Shown piece by piece: positions 6,954 through 14,816 of a DNA stretch of 64,000 bases. The notes under the pieces are model-generated. The model made no database searches, was not told the origin of the DNA, and was given only the letters and a program-made list of their open reading frames with translations. The stretch spans positions 33,788 through 97,787 of the forward strand of contig NZ_NTMR01000014.1 in assembly GCF_002307495.1 (NCBI RefSeq), given 5' to 3'. This stretch comes from Pseudomonas abyssi. GTDB lineage: Bacteria > Pseudomonadota > Gammaproteobacteria > Pseudomonadales > Pseudomonadaceae. The position numbers were made by a program, and so were the translations under genes. How positions within the stretch are numbered: position 1 is the first letter of the stretch; every line of letters begins with the position of its first letter.

Positions 6954-8543
6954 TCAGCTCTGACTGGTCAGCCAGCGCTGGTAGTTGCTGTAACGCTGGT
7001 GCAGGTATTTCAGCGTCATGGCGTCGTCGTGCACTGCGCCGGACAGTTTGTTGCCGGTGGCCAGTTGTTGCAGTGTGCGCTCGATGTGCTGCAGGCGTTT
7101 GCGGCACTCCTTGAGTGACAGCCCCTCAAGCCCTTCATCCAGCTCGGCCTTGAGCGCGGCTACCTCGTCGTTGCGGTGGCGGCCCTGACGCTCGAACTCG
7201 CGACAGCTGAGCTGGAACAGATGACGCAACCAGCCGATCTTGTCGCTCAGGAAGGCGGCATTCTCCGGTTGCTGGAAGAACGGCGCGTCTTCATCGGCAA
7301 ACAGGTGAGAATGCAGCACGAACGGTAGCATCTGGGTCAGGTCATTCAGCTCGACCTCGCTATTGCCGCGGAAATACGCCATGGCCTTGGCGTAGACAAT
7401 CAACGACATCAGGCTGCGCACCGACAGCCCGTTGCGGGTCTGGCAGCCCAGATCGGCGAGACGGTCGCGGCCATTTTCGAGCATCGCCAACTGGTGGCGG
7501 GCAACGCCGGCCAGACGAGAGGTGTCTTTGCTCTTGTACTCGAACTGCTGCCCCGAGTACTCGCTGAACTCGAACTGGCTGGCGAAGAATTCAAGGCGCT
7601 GGCGCAGGGCTGGCGGCAGGTTGACCGCGCGGATGTCGGCTTCCATCTGCGCCATGTCCGCTTCGCTGAACTGCAGCACCTGCGGCAGGCAGTCCGCCGG
7701 ATCAACGCCTTCTTCGATACGGATCAGCAGCTCGTCGAGAAAGCGCGGGTTGAACGGCAGCGCTTGCACCACGACGTCGATACGGTCTTTGAGGGCCTCA
7801 ATCACCGGATACGTGCCGCCGCCCTGATCATCGTTGGCGGTCAGGTACCAGGCCGCGGGCGGGCACTCGTGGATCTGGTTGAACATCTCGGCGTAGTTGT
7901 CACCCATCACGGTCAACAGCGCGCTCTGGGTGCGGGTGGGGATGCGGTTGTACTCGTCGACAATCTTCACCCGCATGTCCAGCCAGCTGCGCCAACTGAT
8001 GCGGATATCCGATTGCTCCTCGGCTTTCATGATGTCCATGGGCATGGGGTTACCCAGCAGATCCGCCACGGTCATCTGCGGGTGGCCGTGCTGCATCGCC
8101 CGGCGCACTTGCTTGGGGGTGTATCCGGCCAGCAGGCCCATGAGCAACGCCGACGCGGTTTTGCCGCGGCCTGGGCCGCCGATAAACAGGCATTTGCGCC
8201 GCGCGGCAAAGGTCAGGATCGGCAGCAGGATAAAGCTGGAATAGCTCTGGTCGGTCGGCAGGTAGAGTGGCGTCTGGCTGTCACCAAACTGGATCGGCTG
8301 CGGCGGCGAGAGGTTGTACTCCACATCGTAGTGGGGGCTGATGACCGCGTGATTGACGATCCAGAAGTAGGCTTGCCGCAGTTTTTCAGCCAACGCAGCG
8401 GATGCCGGCTGCACGGCCTGATCCGGGTCACCAAAGGGGCCGTTGACCAGTGCTGCCACATCAAAGCTGGCGCTGGATGTCGATTGCGCGGCGGGGCGGG
8501 TGGGCGATGCCGAGATGCGGGAGAACGGGTTGAATCCTTTCAT
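6954..8543 (-). CDS. MoxR-type AAA+ ATPase
   Basis: 529 aa. Residues 1-50 are a Ser/Ala/Pro-rich, probably disordered leader. The AAA+ core has Walker A GGPGRGKT (122-129), Walker B VKIVDEYN (192-199), sensor-1 YLTAND (233-238) and LKDRID (251-256), all typical of the MoxR branch. The C-terminal 200 residues are helical and charged, with a likely coiled coil (about 460-510). It lacks a recognisable RavA LARA domain, so it is not RavA. It is the first gene of the cassette, 97 bases after greB, with only a weak ribosome-binding site. It probably drives remodelling by the VWA/HExxH protein. Confidence 0.87.
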   Translation of the reverse strand: MKGFNPFSRISASPTRPAAQSTSSASFDVAALVNGPFGDPDQAVQPASAALAEKLRQAYFWIVNHAVISPHYDVEYNLSPPQPIQFGDSQTPLYLPTDQSYSSFILLPILTFAARRKCLFIGGPGRGKTASALLMGLLAGYTPKQVRRAMQHGHPQMTVADLLGNPMPMDIMKAEEQSDIRISWRSWLDMRVKIVDEYNRIPTRTQSALLTVMGDNYAEMFNQIHECPPAAWYLTANDDQGGGTYPVIEALKDRIDVVVQALPFNPRFLDELLIRIEEGVDPADCLPQVLQFSEADMAQMEADIRAVNLPPALRQRLEFFASQFEFSEYSGQQFEYKSKDTSRLAGVARHQLAMLENGRDRLADLGCQTRNGLSVRSLMSLIVYAKAMAYFRGNSEVELNDLTQMLPFVLHSHLFADEDAPFFQQPENAAFLSDKIGWLRHLFQLSCREFERQGRHRNDEVAALKAELDEGLEGLSLKECRKRLQHIERTLQQLATGNKLSGAVHDDAMTLKYLHQRYSNYQRWLTSQS

Positions 8544-8594
8544 GAAGAGCCGGCCCTGACTGCGAAACAGGACGGCAGTATGCCAGAGATGGCC

Positions 8595-8626
8595 CGCGCC
8601 GGGTTGTGCACCGCGTCACCGGCGCG
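8595..8626. terminator. Hairpin between greB and the AAA+ gene
   Basis: CGCGCCGG and CCGGCGCG form a perfect 8-bp stem with a 16-base loop in the 97-base gap. There is no T-run on either strand, so it may be a weak or Rho-assisted terminator, or an attenuator separating the core ybbA-ybbP-greB unit from the cassette. Confidence 0.35.
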
Positions 8627-8640
8627 CTATCCGCTGGCCC

Positions 8641-9135
8641 TCAGTACCGGATGTCGGTGACCCAATAAAGACGCTCACCGCCAGGTGCCATAACGCAGAT
8701 TTCGTCGTCCAGCTGCTTGCCGAGCAGGGCGCGAGCCATGGGACTGTCGATGCTGATGTGTTGCTGTTTGGGGTCGATCTCGTCAGGGCCGACAATGCGT
8801 AACTTCAGTAGCTTGCCGTCTTCGTCTTCCAGCTCGACATGGGCGCTGAAATAGATGCGGCTGGGATCGCTTGGCGGCTGATCCACGATTTTCAGTGCCT
8901 CAAGGCGCTTGCGCAGAAACCGCACACGGCCGTCGATTTCGCGCAGCATCTTCTTGCCATAGATGTACTCGGCATTCTCCGAACGATCGCCCAGGGCGGC
9001 CGCTTCGCTGACGGCCTGGGTAACCGCCGGGCGCTTGCGTAGCCAGAGTTCATCCAGCTCGGCGCGCAGGCGCTCGGCGCCAGTAGCGGTGATCAACGGG
9101 GTGCCGGCGCGGCGCGGTGGGCGGTAACGGCTCAT
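8641..9135 (-). CDS. greB: Transcription elongation factor GreB
   Basis: 164 aa. The N-terminal coiled coil carries the acidic tip motif GDRSENAEY (about residues 49-57), which reaches into the RNA polymerase secondary channel to stimulate cleavage of backtracked RNA. The C-terminal FKBP-like domain includes the ISIDSPMARALLGK stretch. The length and the YIYGKKMLREID segment fit GreB rather than GreA. It starts 4 bases after the stop of the FtsX-type permease and so is co-transcribed with ybbA-ybbP. Confidence 0.93.
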   Translation of the reverse strand: MSRYRPPRRAGTPLITATGAERLRAELDELWLRKRPAVTQAVSEAAALGDRSENAEYIYGKKMLREIDGRVRFLRKRLEALKIVDQPPSDPSRIYFSAHVELEDEDGKLLKLRIVGPDEIDPKQQHISIDSPMARALLGKQLDDEICVMAPGGERLYWVTDIRY

Positions 9136-9139
9136 TGCA

Positions 9140-11668
9140 TCAAGCTCCCCGGCTGATCAGGCGCATGGGGCTCTGGCGCACCACTGCACGGGTGCCCCAA
9201 ACGCCAGCGCAGCCAATCAACAGGGCAGCGGTCAGCGGCGTGAGCAGCCAGAACAGCAGATGCGGCGCCCAATCCAGCTCAAGTGCAAAACGGTAGAGCG
9301 CCCAGGTAGCCAGCTCGGCGGCTACCACCGCCATCACGCCGGCGAGCAGCCCCAGCAGGAGAAACTCCAGCCAGGTGGCGCGGCGCAGCAGCGTCCGCTC
9401 AGCACCCAGAGTACGCAGCAGTGCGCCCTGGTACAGACGCTGATCCAGGGTTGCCTGCAGGGCGGCAAACAGCACCGCCAGTCCCGCGAGCAGGACAAAG
9501 ACCAGCACATACTCCACCGCCAGGGTGACCTGCTTGAGGATGCCGCGAATCTGCTCCAGTACCGGTTCCACCTCAAGTAGCGTCATCGCCGGAAACTGGC
9601 GGGTCAGACCGCGCAGCGAGGCACGCTCGCTGGCAGGCAAATGGAAACTGGTGAGCAGGGTGGCGGGCAGCCCATCCAACACGCCGGGGGCGAAGACCAT
9701 GTAGAAGTTGGGCGTAAAGTTGTCCCACTCGACCTGGCGAACGCTGGTGACGATGGCGCTCAGAGACTGGCCTTCAATGACAAAGCCCAGTTCGTCGCCG
9801 AGGCCAACGCCCAGACTCTCCGCCAGCTCGGATTCGATCGAGACGGCGTTATCAGGCGTGCTGTCGCTCCACCACTGGCCGGCGGTCAACTGGTTGTCGG
9901 GCGGCAGTGTGGCAGACCAGGTCAGGCTGAGGTCACGATTGATGGCACGGGTGCCGCGGTCCTGTTCGCCGCGCTGGCCGTCAGGCTCTGCCTCCTTGCT
10001 TACCTCCTGGCGCACCGGCTCACCGTTGATGCTGACCAAGCGCCCCGGCGTTACTGGGTAGAGGGGGGCGCTGCGCGCACCTATCTGTTCCAGCTGCTCG
10101 GCAAAGGCCTGCTGCTCACTGGGCAGGATATTCAGTGCAAAGTGGTTGGGTGCATCGGCCGGCAGCTGGTCCTGCCAGTCGCTGAGCAGCTCAGTGCGCA
10201 GAATCAGCACCACCAGCATACTCATGAAGATCAGCCCAAAGGCGAGAATCTGTGTCGCTGCTGCGGCCGGGCGTTTGAGCAGCTCGCCACTGCCCAGACG
10301 CCAGGCCAGGCTGAGGTTGTGCAGTTTGCCGGCAACACTGCGCAGCAGCAGCCAGGCCAGCAGGCCCAGTAGCAGCGCCGCCGCCGCGCCGCCAAAGATC
10401 ATCGCCAGGGTGATCTGCAGGTCACCGGTGAACTGCCACATCAGCAGGCTCAGCACAGCCAGCGCCAGACCATAGATCAGCCAACTGCTGCTCGGCATGG
10501 GGGCTAGATCCCGGCGCAGCACGCGCAGCGGGGCGACCTGGCCGAGGCGCAGCAGTGGCGGCAGGGCAAAGCCGAGCAGGGCGCACAGGCCGGTCGCGCC
10601 GCCGACCAGCAGGGGCGTCAGTCCGGGCTCGGGCAGGCTGCTGGGTAATAGCTCGCGCAGCAACTGCAGCAGCCCCCATTGGGCCAGCCAGCCAAAGGCC
10701 AACCCCAGCAGGGTGGCCAGCGCGCCCAGGTACAGCAGCTGCAACAGGAACAGCCGCATCACCTGCCGGCGTGAGAGCCCGAGGCAACGCAGCATGGCGC
10801 TGGTATCGAAATGGCGCAGGGCAAAGCGGCCAGCAGACAGGGCCACGGCAACGCCGGCCAGCACCACCGCCGCGATACTGGCCAGGCCAAGGAACTGATC
10901 CGCCCGGCCCAGCGCACGGCCTACCTGACGATTGCCGTCCTTGACCGAGGTGACCCGTTGGTTGGGTTCCAGGCGCGTCTCCAGCCACTGCTGATAGGTG
11001 CTCAAGTGCTGGTCTTCCCCAGACAGCAGCAGGCGATAGCGGACGCGGCTGCCGGGCTGCACGATGCCAGTGGCTTCCAGATCCTGCAGGTTCATCAGTA
11101 CGCGCGGCGTCAGGCTGTAAAAGTCGCCGGCACGGTCCGGCTCATGAGTCAGCAGCGCGCTGATGGTCAGGCTGGCGTAGCCCACCTCCAGTGCATCGCC
11201 CACCTCCAGCTCCAGCTGGGTCAGCAGGCGCGGCTCGATCCACAGCTCGCCGGCGGCCGGGCCGGTACTGACGGTTTTTTCTGCGGCAAAGGGCTGTTCG
11301 GCAATGCGCATCTGGCCGCGTAACGGATAGGCTGCATCCACCGCCTTGACGCTGGACAGCTGCATGGTTGCATCGCTGGCCATGACACTGTTGAAGCCAA
11401 CTTGTCGGCTGATCTGCAAGCCCTGGTTCTGTGCGTGCTCAGCGTACAGATCGGGTAACGGACTGCCGGAGGAGACTACCAGGTCCGCGCCGAGAAACTC
11501 GGCGGCCTGGACGGTCATGCTGCGTTCCAGGCGCTCGGTGAAAAAGCTGATGGCGGTGCTGATGGTGACTGCAATCAATAATGCGCCGAGCAGTACGCGC
11601 AGCTCCCCCGCGCGCCACTCCCGACGCAACAGGCGCCAGGCGAGGCTGGCCAGCGGCGCACTGTTCAT
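9140..11668 (-). CDS. FtsX-type ABC transporter permease (YbbP-like)
   Basis: 842 aa. An N-terminal membrane helix is followed by a large periplasmic domain, then two FtsX-type four-helix units (about residues 260-400 and 720-830) and extra helices near 400-500. This duplicated layout matches the YbbP family of MacB/LolCE-like permeases. The start overlaps the ybbA stop as ATGA, so the two form an ABC transporter of the inner membrane. Neighbouring tesA, as in other gammaproteobacteria, has led to suggestions of lipid or membrane-related export. The substrate is not known from sequence. Confidence 0.88.
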   Translation of the reverse strand: MNSAPLASLAWRLLRREWRAGELRVLLGALLIAVTISTAISFFTERLERSMTVQAAEFLGADLVVSSGSPLPDLYAEHAQNQGLQISRQVGFNSVMASDATMQLSSVKAVDAAYPLRGQMRIAEQPFAAEKTVSTGPAAGELWIEPRLLTQLELEVGDALEVGYASLTISALLTHEPDRAGDFYSLTPRVLMNLQDLEATGIVQPGSRVRYRLLLSGEDQHLSTYQQWLETRLEPNQRVTSVKDGNRQVGRALGRADQFLGLASIAAVVLAGVAVALSAGRFALRHFDTSAMLRCLGLSRRQVMRLFLLQLLYLGALATLLGLAFGWLAQWGLLQLLRELLPSSLPEPGLTPLLVGGATGLCALLGFALPPLLRLGQVAPLRVLRRDLAPMPSSSWLIYGLALAVLSLLMWQFTGDLQITLAMIFGGAAAALLLGLLAWLLLRSVAGKLHNLSLAWRLGSGELLKRPAAAATQILAFGLIFMSMLVVLILRTELLSDWQDQLPADAPNHFALNILPSEQQAFAEQLEQIGARSAPLYPVTPGRLVSINGEPVRQEVSKEAEPDGQRGEQDRGTRAINRDLSLTWSATLPPDNQLTAGQWWSDSTPDNAVSIESELAESLGVGLGDELGFVIEGQSLSAIVTSVRQVEWDNFTPNFYMVFAPGVLDGLPATLLTSFHLPASERASLRGLTRQFPAMTLLEVEPVLEQIRGILKQVTLAVEYVLVFVLLAGLAVLFAALQATLDQRLYQGALLRTLGAERTLLRRATWLEFLLLGLLAGVMAVVAAELATWALYRFALELDWAPHLLFWLLTPLTAALLIGCAGVWGTRAVVRQSPMRLISRGA

Positions 11669-12348
11669 ACCGCCTGCTCCGCCTGCAGTTGACCTGCCTG
11701 CATGTGCAAGGCGCGCTCGCAGCGGGCGGCCAGGCGTTCGTCGTGGGTGACCAGAATCAGGGTGGTGCCGTGTTCCCTGTTCAGGTCAAACAGCAGATCG
11801 GTGATCTTCTGGCCGGTGGCGGCGTCCAGGTTACCGGTCGGCTCGTCGGCAAACAGAATGGCGGGCTCGCTGGCAAAGGCGCGGGCGATGGCAACCCGTT
11901 GCTGCTCGCCGCCAGACAGTTGCTGCGGATAGTGGCTGAGACGCGCCTTGAGACCGACCCGTTCCAGCAGCTCGGTGGCATGCTGACGGGCATCACGGCG
12001 GCCGGCCAGCTCGAGCGGCAGCATCACGTTCTCGACCGCATTCAGGCTGTCCAGCAGCTGGAAGGACTGGAACACAAAACCGACCTCCAGGCCGCGCAGA
12101 GCGGCGCGCTGGTCTTCGTCCAGCGCAGTCAGTGACTGACCGGCCAGCAGCACCTCGCCACTGCTGGGCAGATCCAGGCCGGCGAGCAGACTGAGCAGGG
12201 TGGATTTGCCGGAGCCCGAGGCGCCGACAATGGCCACACTGCTGCCGCGCTGAATGCTCAGGTTTACGTCCGAGAGGATCTGCAGTGGCGCTTCCGAGGT
12301 GGTGACGACTTTGTTAAGGTGGCGGGCAATTACGACAGCGTCTGACAT
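11665..12348 (-). CDS. ybbA: ABC transporter ATP-binding protein YbbA (LolD-like)
   Basis: 227 aa. Walker A GASGSGKST (42-50), signature LSGGEQQR (144-151) and Walker B ILFADEPT (164-171) are all intact. It belongs to the MacB/LolD subfamily that pairs with FtsX-type permeases, here the overlapping downstream gene. The ATG at 12348 (MSDAVVIARHL) is chosen; a much longer in-frame reading runs antisense into tesA and is low-complexity. Only 13 bases separate it from the tesA start on the other strand, so both promoters must lie within the opposite gene's coding region. Confidence 0.92.
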   Translation of the reverse strand: MSDAVVIARHLNKVVTTSEAPLQILSDVNLSIQRGSSVAIVGASGSGKSTLLSLLAGLDLPSSGEVLLAGQSLTALDEDQRAALRGLEVGFVFQSFQLLDSLNAVENVMLPLELAGRRDARQHATELLERVGLKARLSHYPQQLSGGEQQRVAIARAFASEPAILFADEPTGNLDAATGQKITDLLFDLNREHGTTLILVTHDERLAARCERALHMQAGQLQAEQAV

Positions 12349-12361
12349 GGTAACGGGCCTG

Positions 12362-13003
12362 ATGAACGTCTTGAGAAACTGGCTGGGAGGGCTGTTGCTG
12401 TGTCTGCTCTCCCTGCCCGCAGCAGCACAGGGGATTTTGATCCTCGGTGATAGTATCAGCGCCGCTTTCGGTCTGGAAATCAGTGACGGCTGGGTAAGCC
12501 TGCTGGAGCGCCGTCTGGAGGCGCAGAACCTCCCCTTTGAGGTACACAATGCGTCGGTCAGTGGCGACACCACCGCAGGTGGTCTGGCACGCCTGCCGGC
12601 CCTGCTGGCGCGGCATGAGCCCAACCTGGTGGTGATTGAGCTGGGCGGTAACGACGGCCTGCGCGGGCTACCCACCGATAAAATGCAACAGAATCTTGCG
12701 GCCATGGTCGAACGCTCACGCGCGGCCGGGGCGGAGGTGGTGTTGCTGGGTATGCGCATTCCGCCGAACTACGGCGTGCGCTATACCAGCGCCTTTGAAC
12801 AGGTCTTCCGTGATGTCGCCGAGCAACAGCAGGTGCCGCTGGTGCCCTTTGTGCTCGAAGGCGTCGCGGGCGTACCAGAGCTGATGCAAGCTGATGGTGT
12901 GCACCCCAACGCACAGGGGCAGCCGGGCATTCTGGATAATGCATGGCCGGTGATCCTCGATTGGGTCCAGTCGCCACAGTCGGCCGATGAGGTCGACAAT
13001 TGA
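12362..13003 (+). CDS. tesA: TesA-type GDSL esterase / acyl-CoA thioesterase I / lysophospholipase
   Basis: 213 aa with a signal peptide (MNVLRNWLGG... to PAAAQ, residues 1-23), so the enzyme is periplasmic. SGNH-hydrolase blocks are present: GDS at 29-31 with the nucleophile Ser31, a GGND block, and DGVHPN near the C-terminus carrying the catalytic Asp and His. The start at 12362 gives a compact signal peptide. An ATG 15 bases upstream is possible, but neither has a strong ribosome-binding site. It is followed by an overlapping small gene and an L,D-transpeptidase. Confidence 0.92.
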   Translation: MNVLRNWLGGLLLCLLSLPAAAQGILILGDSISAAFGLEISDGWVSLLERRLEAQNLPFEVHNASVSGDTTAGGLARLPALLARHEPNLVVIELGGNDGLRGLPTDKMQQNLAAMVERSRAAGAEVVLLGMRIPPNYGVRYTSAFEQVFRDVAEQQQVPLVPFVLEGVAGVPELMQADGVHPNAQGQPGILDNAWPVILDWVQSPQSADEVDN

Positions 13004-13332
13004 GCCTATCCTGGATGGCCAGGCGCTGGTGTCTGGTGGAGCAGGATGAGCAGTTGGATCTTTTTGTCGAAGACTCCAGGCATGTTCATCTGGTGGATAT
13101 CAACCTGCGCCTGGATGTGCCCCGCGAACGCACCCTGTGCGCGGATCTGCTGCCGTCGCGCCCGATTTATCGAGAACTGACCAGGGCCGATCTGCGCACG
13201 CTGTGCCCGGCCTGCGTCAGGTTGGCTGAACAGGCGCGCGCGGCCGGACAAAGACGCACGGTGTCACGCTCGCGGAGCGAGGCTGCGCCGGTGCAGCAAT
13301 TTGACTTGAACATGATGCTGAGTGGGAGCTGA
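13000..13332 (+). CDS. Small conserved-context hypothetical protein with Cys pair (110 aa)
   Basis: The TTG start overlaps the tesA stop; an ATG at 13015 is an alternative that removes five residues. The protein is soluble, with a central basic/acidic stretch and LCPACVRLAE (about residues 67-76) that supplies a CxxC, plus an earlier LCADLL Cys. This could bind one zinc, but no complete finger is visible. The stop overlaps the start of the L,D-transpeptidase (TGATG). Its place between tesA and an L,D-transpeptidase matches, as far as I recall, a small hypothetical gene at the same position in Pseudomonas aeruginosa. Function unknown. Confidence 0.7.
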   Translation: MSLSWMARRWCLVEQDEQLDLFVEDSRHVHLVDINLRLDVPRERTLCADLLPSRPIYRELTRADLRTLCPACVRLAEQARAAGQRRTVSRSRSEAAPVQQFDLNMMLSGS

Positions 13333-14270
13333 TGCGGATGAAAGGTCCGATGCTGTTAAAGGGTGTGCTGGTGGCACTGATGGCGGGGCTGGCGACAACG
13401 GCGACGGCCAACGAGTATCCGTTGCTGTCTCCCGAGCAGGACATGATCGGCGAGGTCGAGCGTTATCAGGCCGCGTATGAAGACACCTTTGCGGACCTTG
13501 GCAGCGTGCGCGGTTTTGGCTATCTGGAAATGACGGCGGCCAACCCTGGCGTTGACCCATGGTTGCCGGGCGCGGGTGTCGAGATCATTCTGCCGGGCGA
13601 GCATGTGCTGCCTGAGGGCGTGCGAGAGGGGGTGGTGATCAACCTGCCCGAGTTTCGCATGTACTACTACCACAAGGATGCGCAGCTGGTGTCCAGCTAC
13701 CCGGTGGGTATCGGCCGCGAGGGCTGGTCTTCGCCCATCGGTGAGACGCGCATTCTGCGCAAGGAAGCCAACCCGTCCTGGTATCCGCCCAAGTCCATTC
13801 TTGAAGAGCACGCCGCCAACGGCGATCCGTTGCCCTCGGTCGTGCCGCCCGGGCCGGATAATCCGATGGGGCCGTTCAAGATGAACCTGGCGCTCAGCGG
13901 CTACGTGATCCATGGCACCAACAAGAAGTTTGGCATCGGGACGAGGGTTAGCCACGGCTGTTTCCGCATGCGTAACGAAGACATTACCGAGCTGTTTCCG
14001 CAGGTGCCGGTCGGTACACCGGTGACGATCGTCAATCAGCCCTACAAGCTGGGTATCAAGGACGGTCTGCTGTATCTGGAGGTGCACACGGCGCTGGATG
14101 AACACGGTATGCCGTCAACCCTGGACAAGCAGGCGGCAATTCAACGCTTGCTGGCTGAGCAGCAGGACAAGGTGCAGGGCTTTCGTCTGGACTGGAAGGC
14201 AATCAGAGATCTGGTATATGCCGAGAGCGGCATTCCCGGTGTGATAGGACAACCGATCCGGACCATGTGA
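13332..14270 (+). CDS. L,D-transpeptidase (YkuD family, ErfK/YbiS-like)
   Basis: 312 aa. It has a signal peptide ending near ATA (residue 26) and a short LysM-like segment (GVEIILPGEHVLP, about 82-94). The YkuD catalytic domain has HGTN (194-197) and SHGCFR (207-212, nucleophile Cys210). Such periplasmic enzymes attach Braun-type lipoproteins to peptidoglycan or make 3-3 crosslinks. Only 25 bases beyond its stop, on the opposite strand, lies oprI, whose C-terminal Lys is the expected acceptor of the lipoprotein-anchoring reaction. It is translationally coupled to the small upstream gene. Confidence 0.92.
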   Translation: MRMKGPMLLKGVLVALMAGLATTATANEYPLLSPEQDMIGEVERYQAAYEDTFADLGSVRGFGYLEMTAANPGVDPWLPGAGVEIILPGEHVLPEGVREGVVINLPEFRMYYYHKDAQLVSSYPVGIGREGWSSPIGETRILRKEANPSWYPPKSILEEHAANGDPLPSVVPPGPDNPMGPFKMNLALSGYVIHGTNKKFGIGTRVSHGCFRMRNEDITELFPQVPVGTPVTIVNQPYKLGIKDGLLYLEVHTALDEHGMPSTLDKQAAIQRLLAEQQDKVQGFRLDWKAIRDLVYAESGIPGVIGQPIRTM

Positions 14271-14280
14271 TCCGGATCGG
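14253..14280. terminator. Hairpin between convergent L,D-transpeptidase and oprI genes
   Basis: CCGATCCGGA and TCCGGATCGG form a perfect 10-bp stem around an 8-base loop that contains the L,D-transpeptidase stop codon. A second small stem, GCTGC-AG-GCAGC, follows. There is no long T-run. It lies between two convergent genes and could serve both. Confidence 0.5.
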
Positions 14281-14295
14281 CTGCAGGCAGCCTTA

Positions 14296-14550
14296 TTACT
14301 TCTGGCTAGCCTTTTCGAGCATGCGCAGGGCGCGCTCGTTGGCTTCATCAGCAGTCTGCTGGGCGCGTTGAGCGGCAGCCAGAGCTTCATCAGCCTTGCG
14401 GTAGGCTTCGTCTGCACGGGCCTGGGCGCTGGCGGTAGCGTTTTCGTTGGCGGCAACGCGAGCGCTCAGTTCCTTTTCCATGCTGTTGCTGCAGCCAGCG
14501 GCAACCAGAGCTGCCAGTGCTACGGCGGATACTTTCAGTGCAGTTTTCAT
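14296..14550 (-). CDS. oprI: Major outer-membrane lipoprotein OprI (Lpp-type)
   Basis: 84 aa. The signal peptide ends in LVAAGC, with the lipidated Cys at residue 20. The mature 64 residues are Ala-rich heptad repeats (about residues 25-80) that form a trimeric coiled coil. The last residue is Lys84, the peptidoglycan attachment point in Lpp-like proteins. The ribosome-binding site AAGGGGAAAGTT is strong. The sequence, length and neighbourhood match OprI of pseudomonads. It links the outer membrane to the wall; the adjacent L,D-transpeptidase is a good candidate for its anchoring enzyme. Confidence 0.95.
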   Translation of the reverse strand: MKTALKVSAVALAALVAAGCSNSMEKELSARVAANENATASAQARADEAYRKADEALAAAQRAQQTADEANERALRMLEKASQK

Positions 14551-14687
14551 AACTTTCCCCTTGTGTAAAAGTTCCTTGCTTCAAGAACGCACAGCAAAAG
14601 ACCCAAGGTGGCTACATGAGTTCCCTGAATGGTCTGCTGGGCCTTCCCGGCAGCGCTGTTAATAGTAGCAGTTGCTTGCGAGCTGAA

Positions 14688-14738
14688 CAGGGGAGTGGAG
14701 CTAATTCTGTTACCAATAAACAACAATAAACTCCCCTG
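14688..14738. repeat. Spaced inverted repeat between oprI and the permease
   Basis: CAGGGGAGT (14688-14696) and ACTCCCCTG (14730-14738) are perfect complements 33 bases apart. Between them is an A/T-rich stretch with two copies of a CAATAAA-like word. It lies in the divergent promoter region of oprI and the GntP-type permease. It may be a looping operator pair or a transcript hairpin. The remaining bases of 14551-14816 hold no gene. Confidence 0.35.
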
Positions 14739-14756
14739 ATGGAGGTGTTCGGGTCT

Positions 14757-14784
14757 TTGTCCGTGTTCGGCGCTGCGCTAATGT
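14757..14784 (+). promoter_or_regulatory. Candidate sigma-70 promoter of the GntP-type permease
   Basis: TTGTCC, 16 bases, then TAATGT, ending 32 bases before the ATG at 14817. The -10 box is good and the -35 moderate. Confidence 0.4.
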
Positions 14785-14816
14785 AGCCTGCGCTGTTCAT
14801 TACAAGGATAAAAATA

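Noticed and set aside
766..8543. Insertion sequence or prophage remnant carrying the cassette
   Set aside because: No transposase, integrase, terminal repeats or tRNA-linked attachment site borders the genes, so mobility cannot be supported from this window.
6954..8543. RavA of a RavA-ViaA pair
   Set aside because: The ATPase lacks a recognisable LARA region, and the VWA partner has an extra HExxH domain, so only the general MoxR-VWA class is supported.
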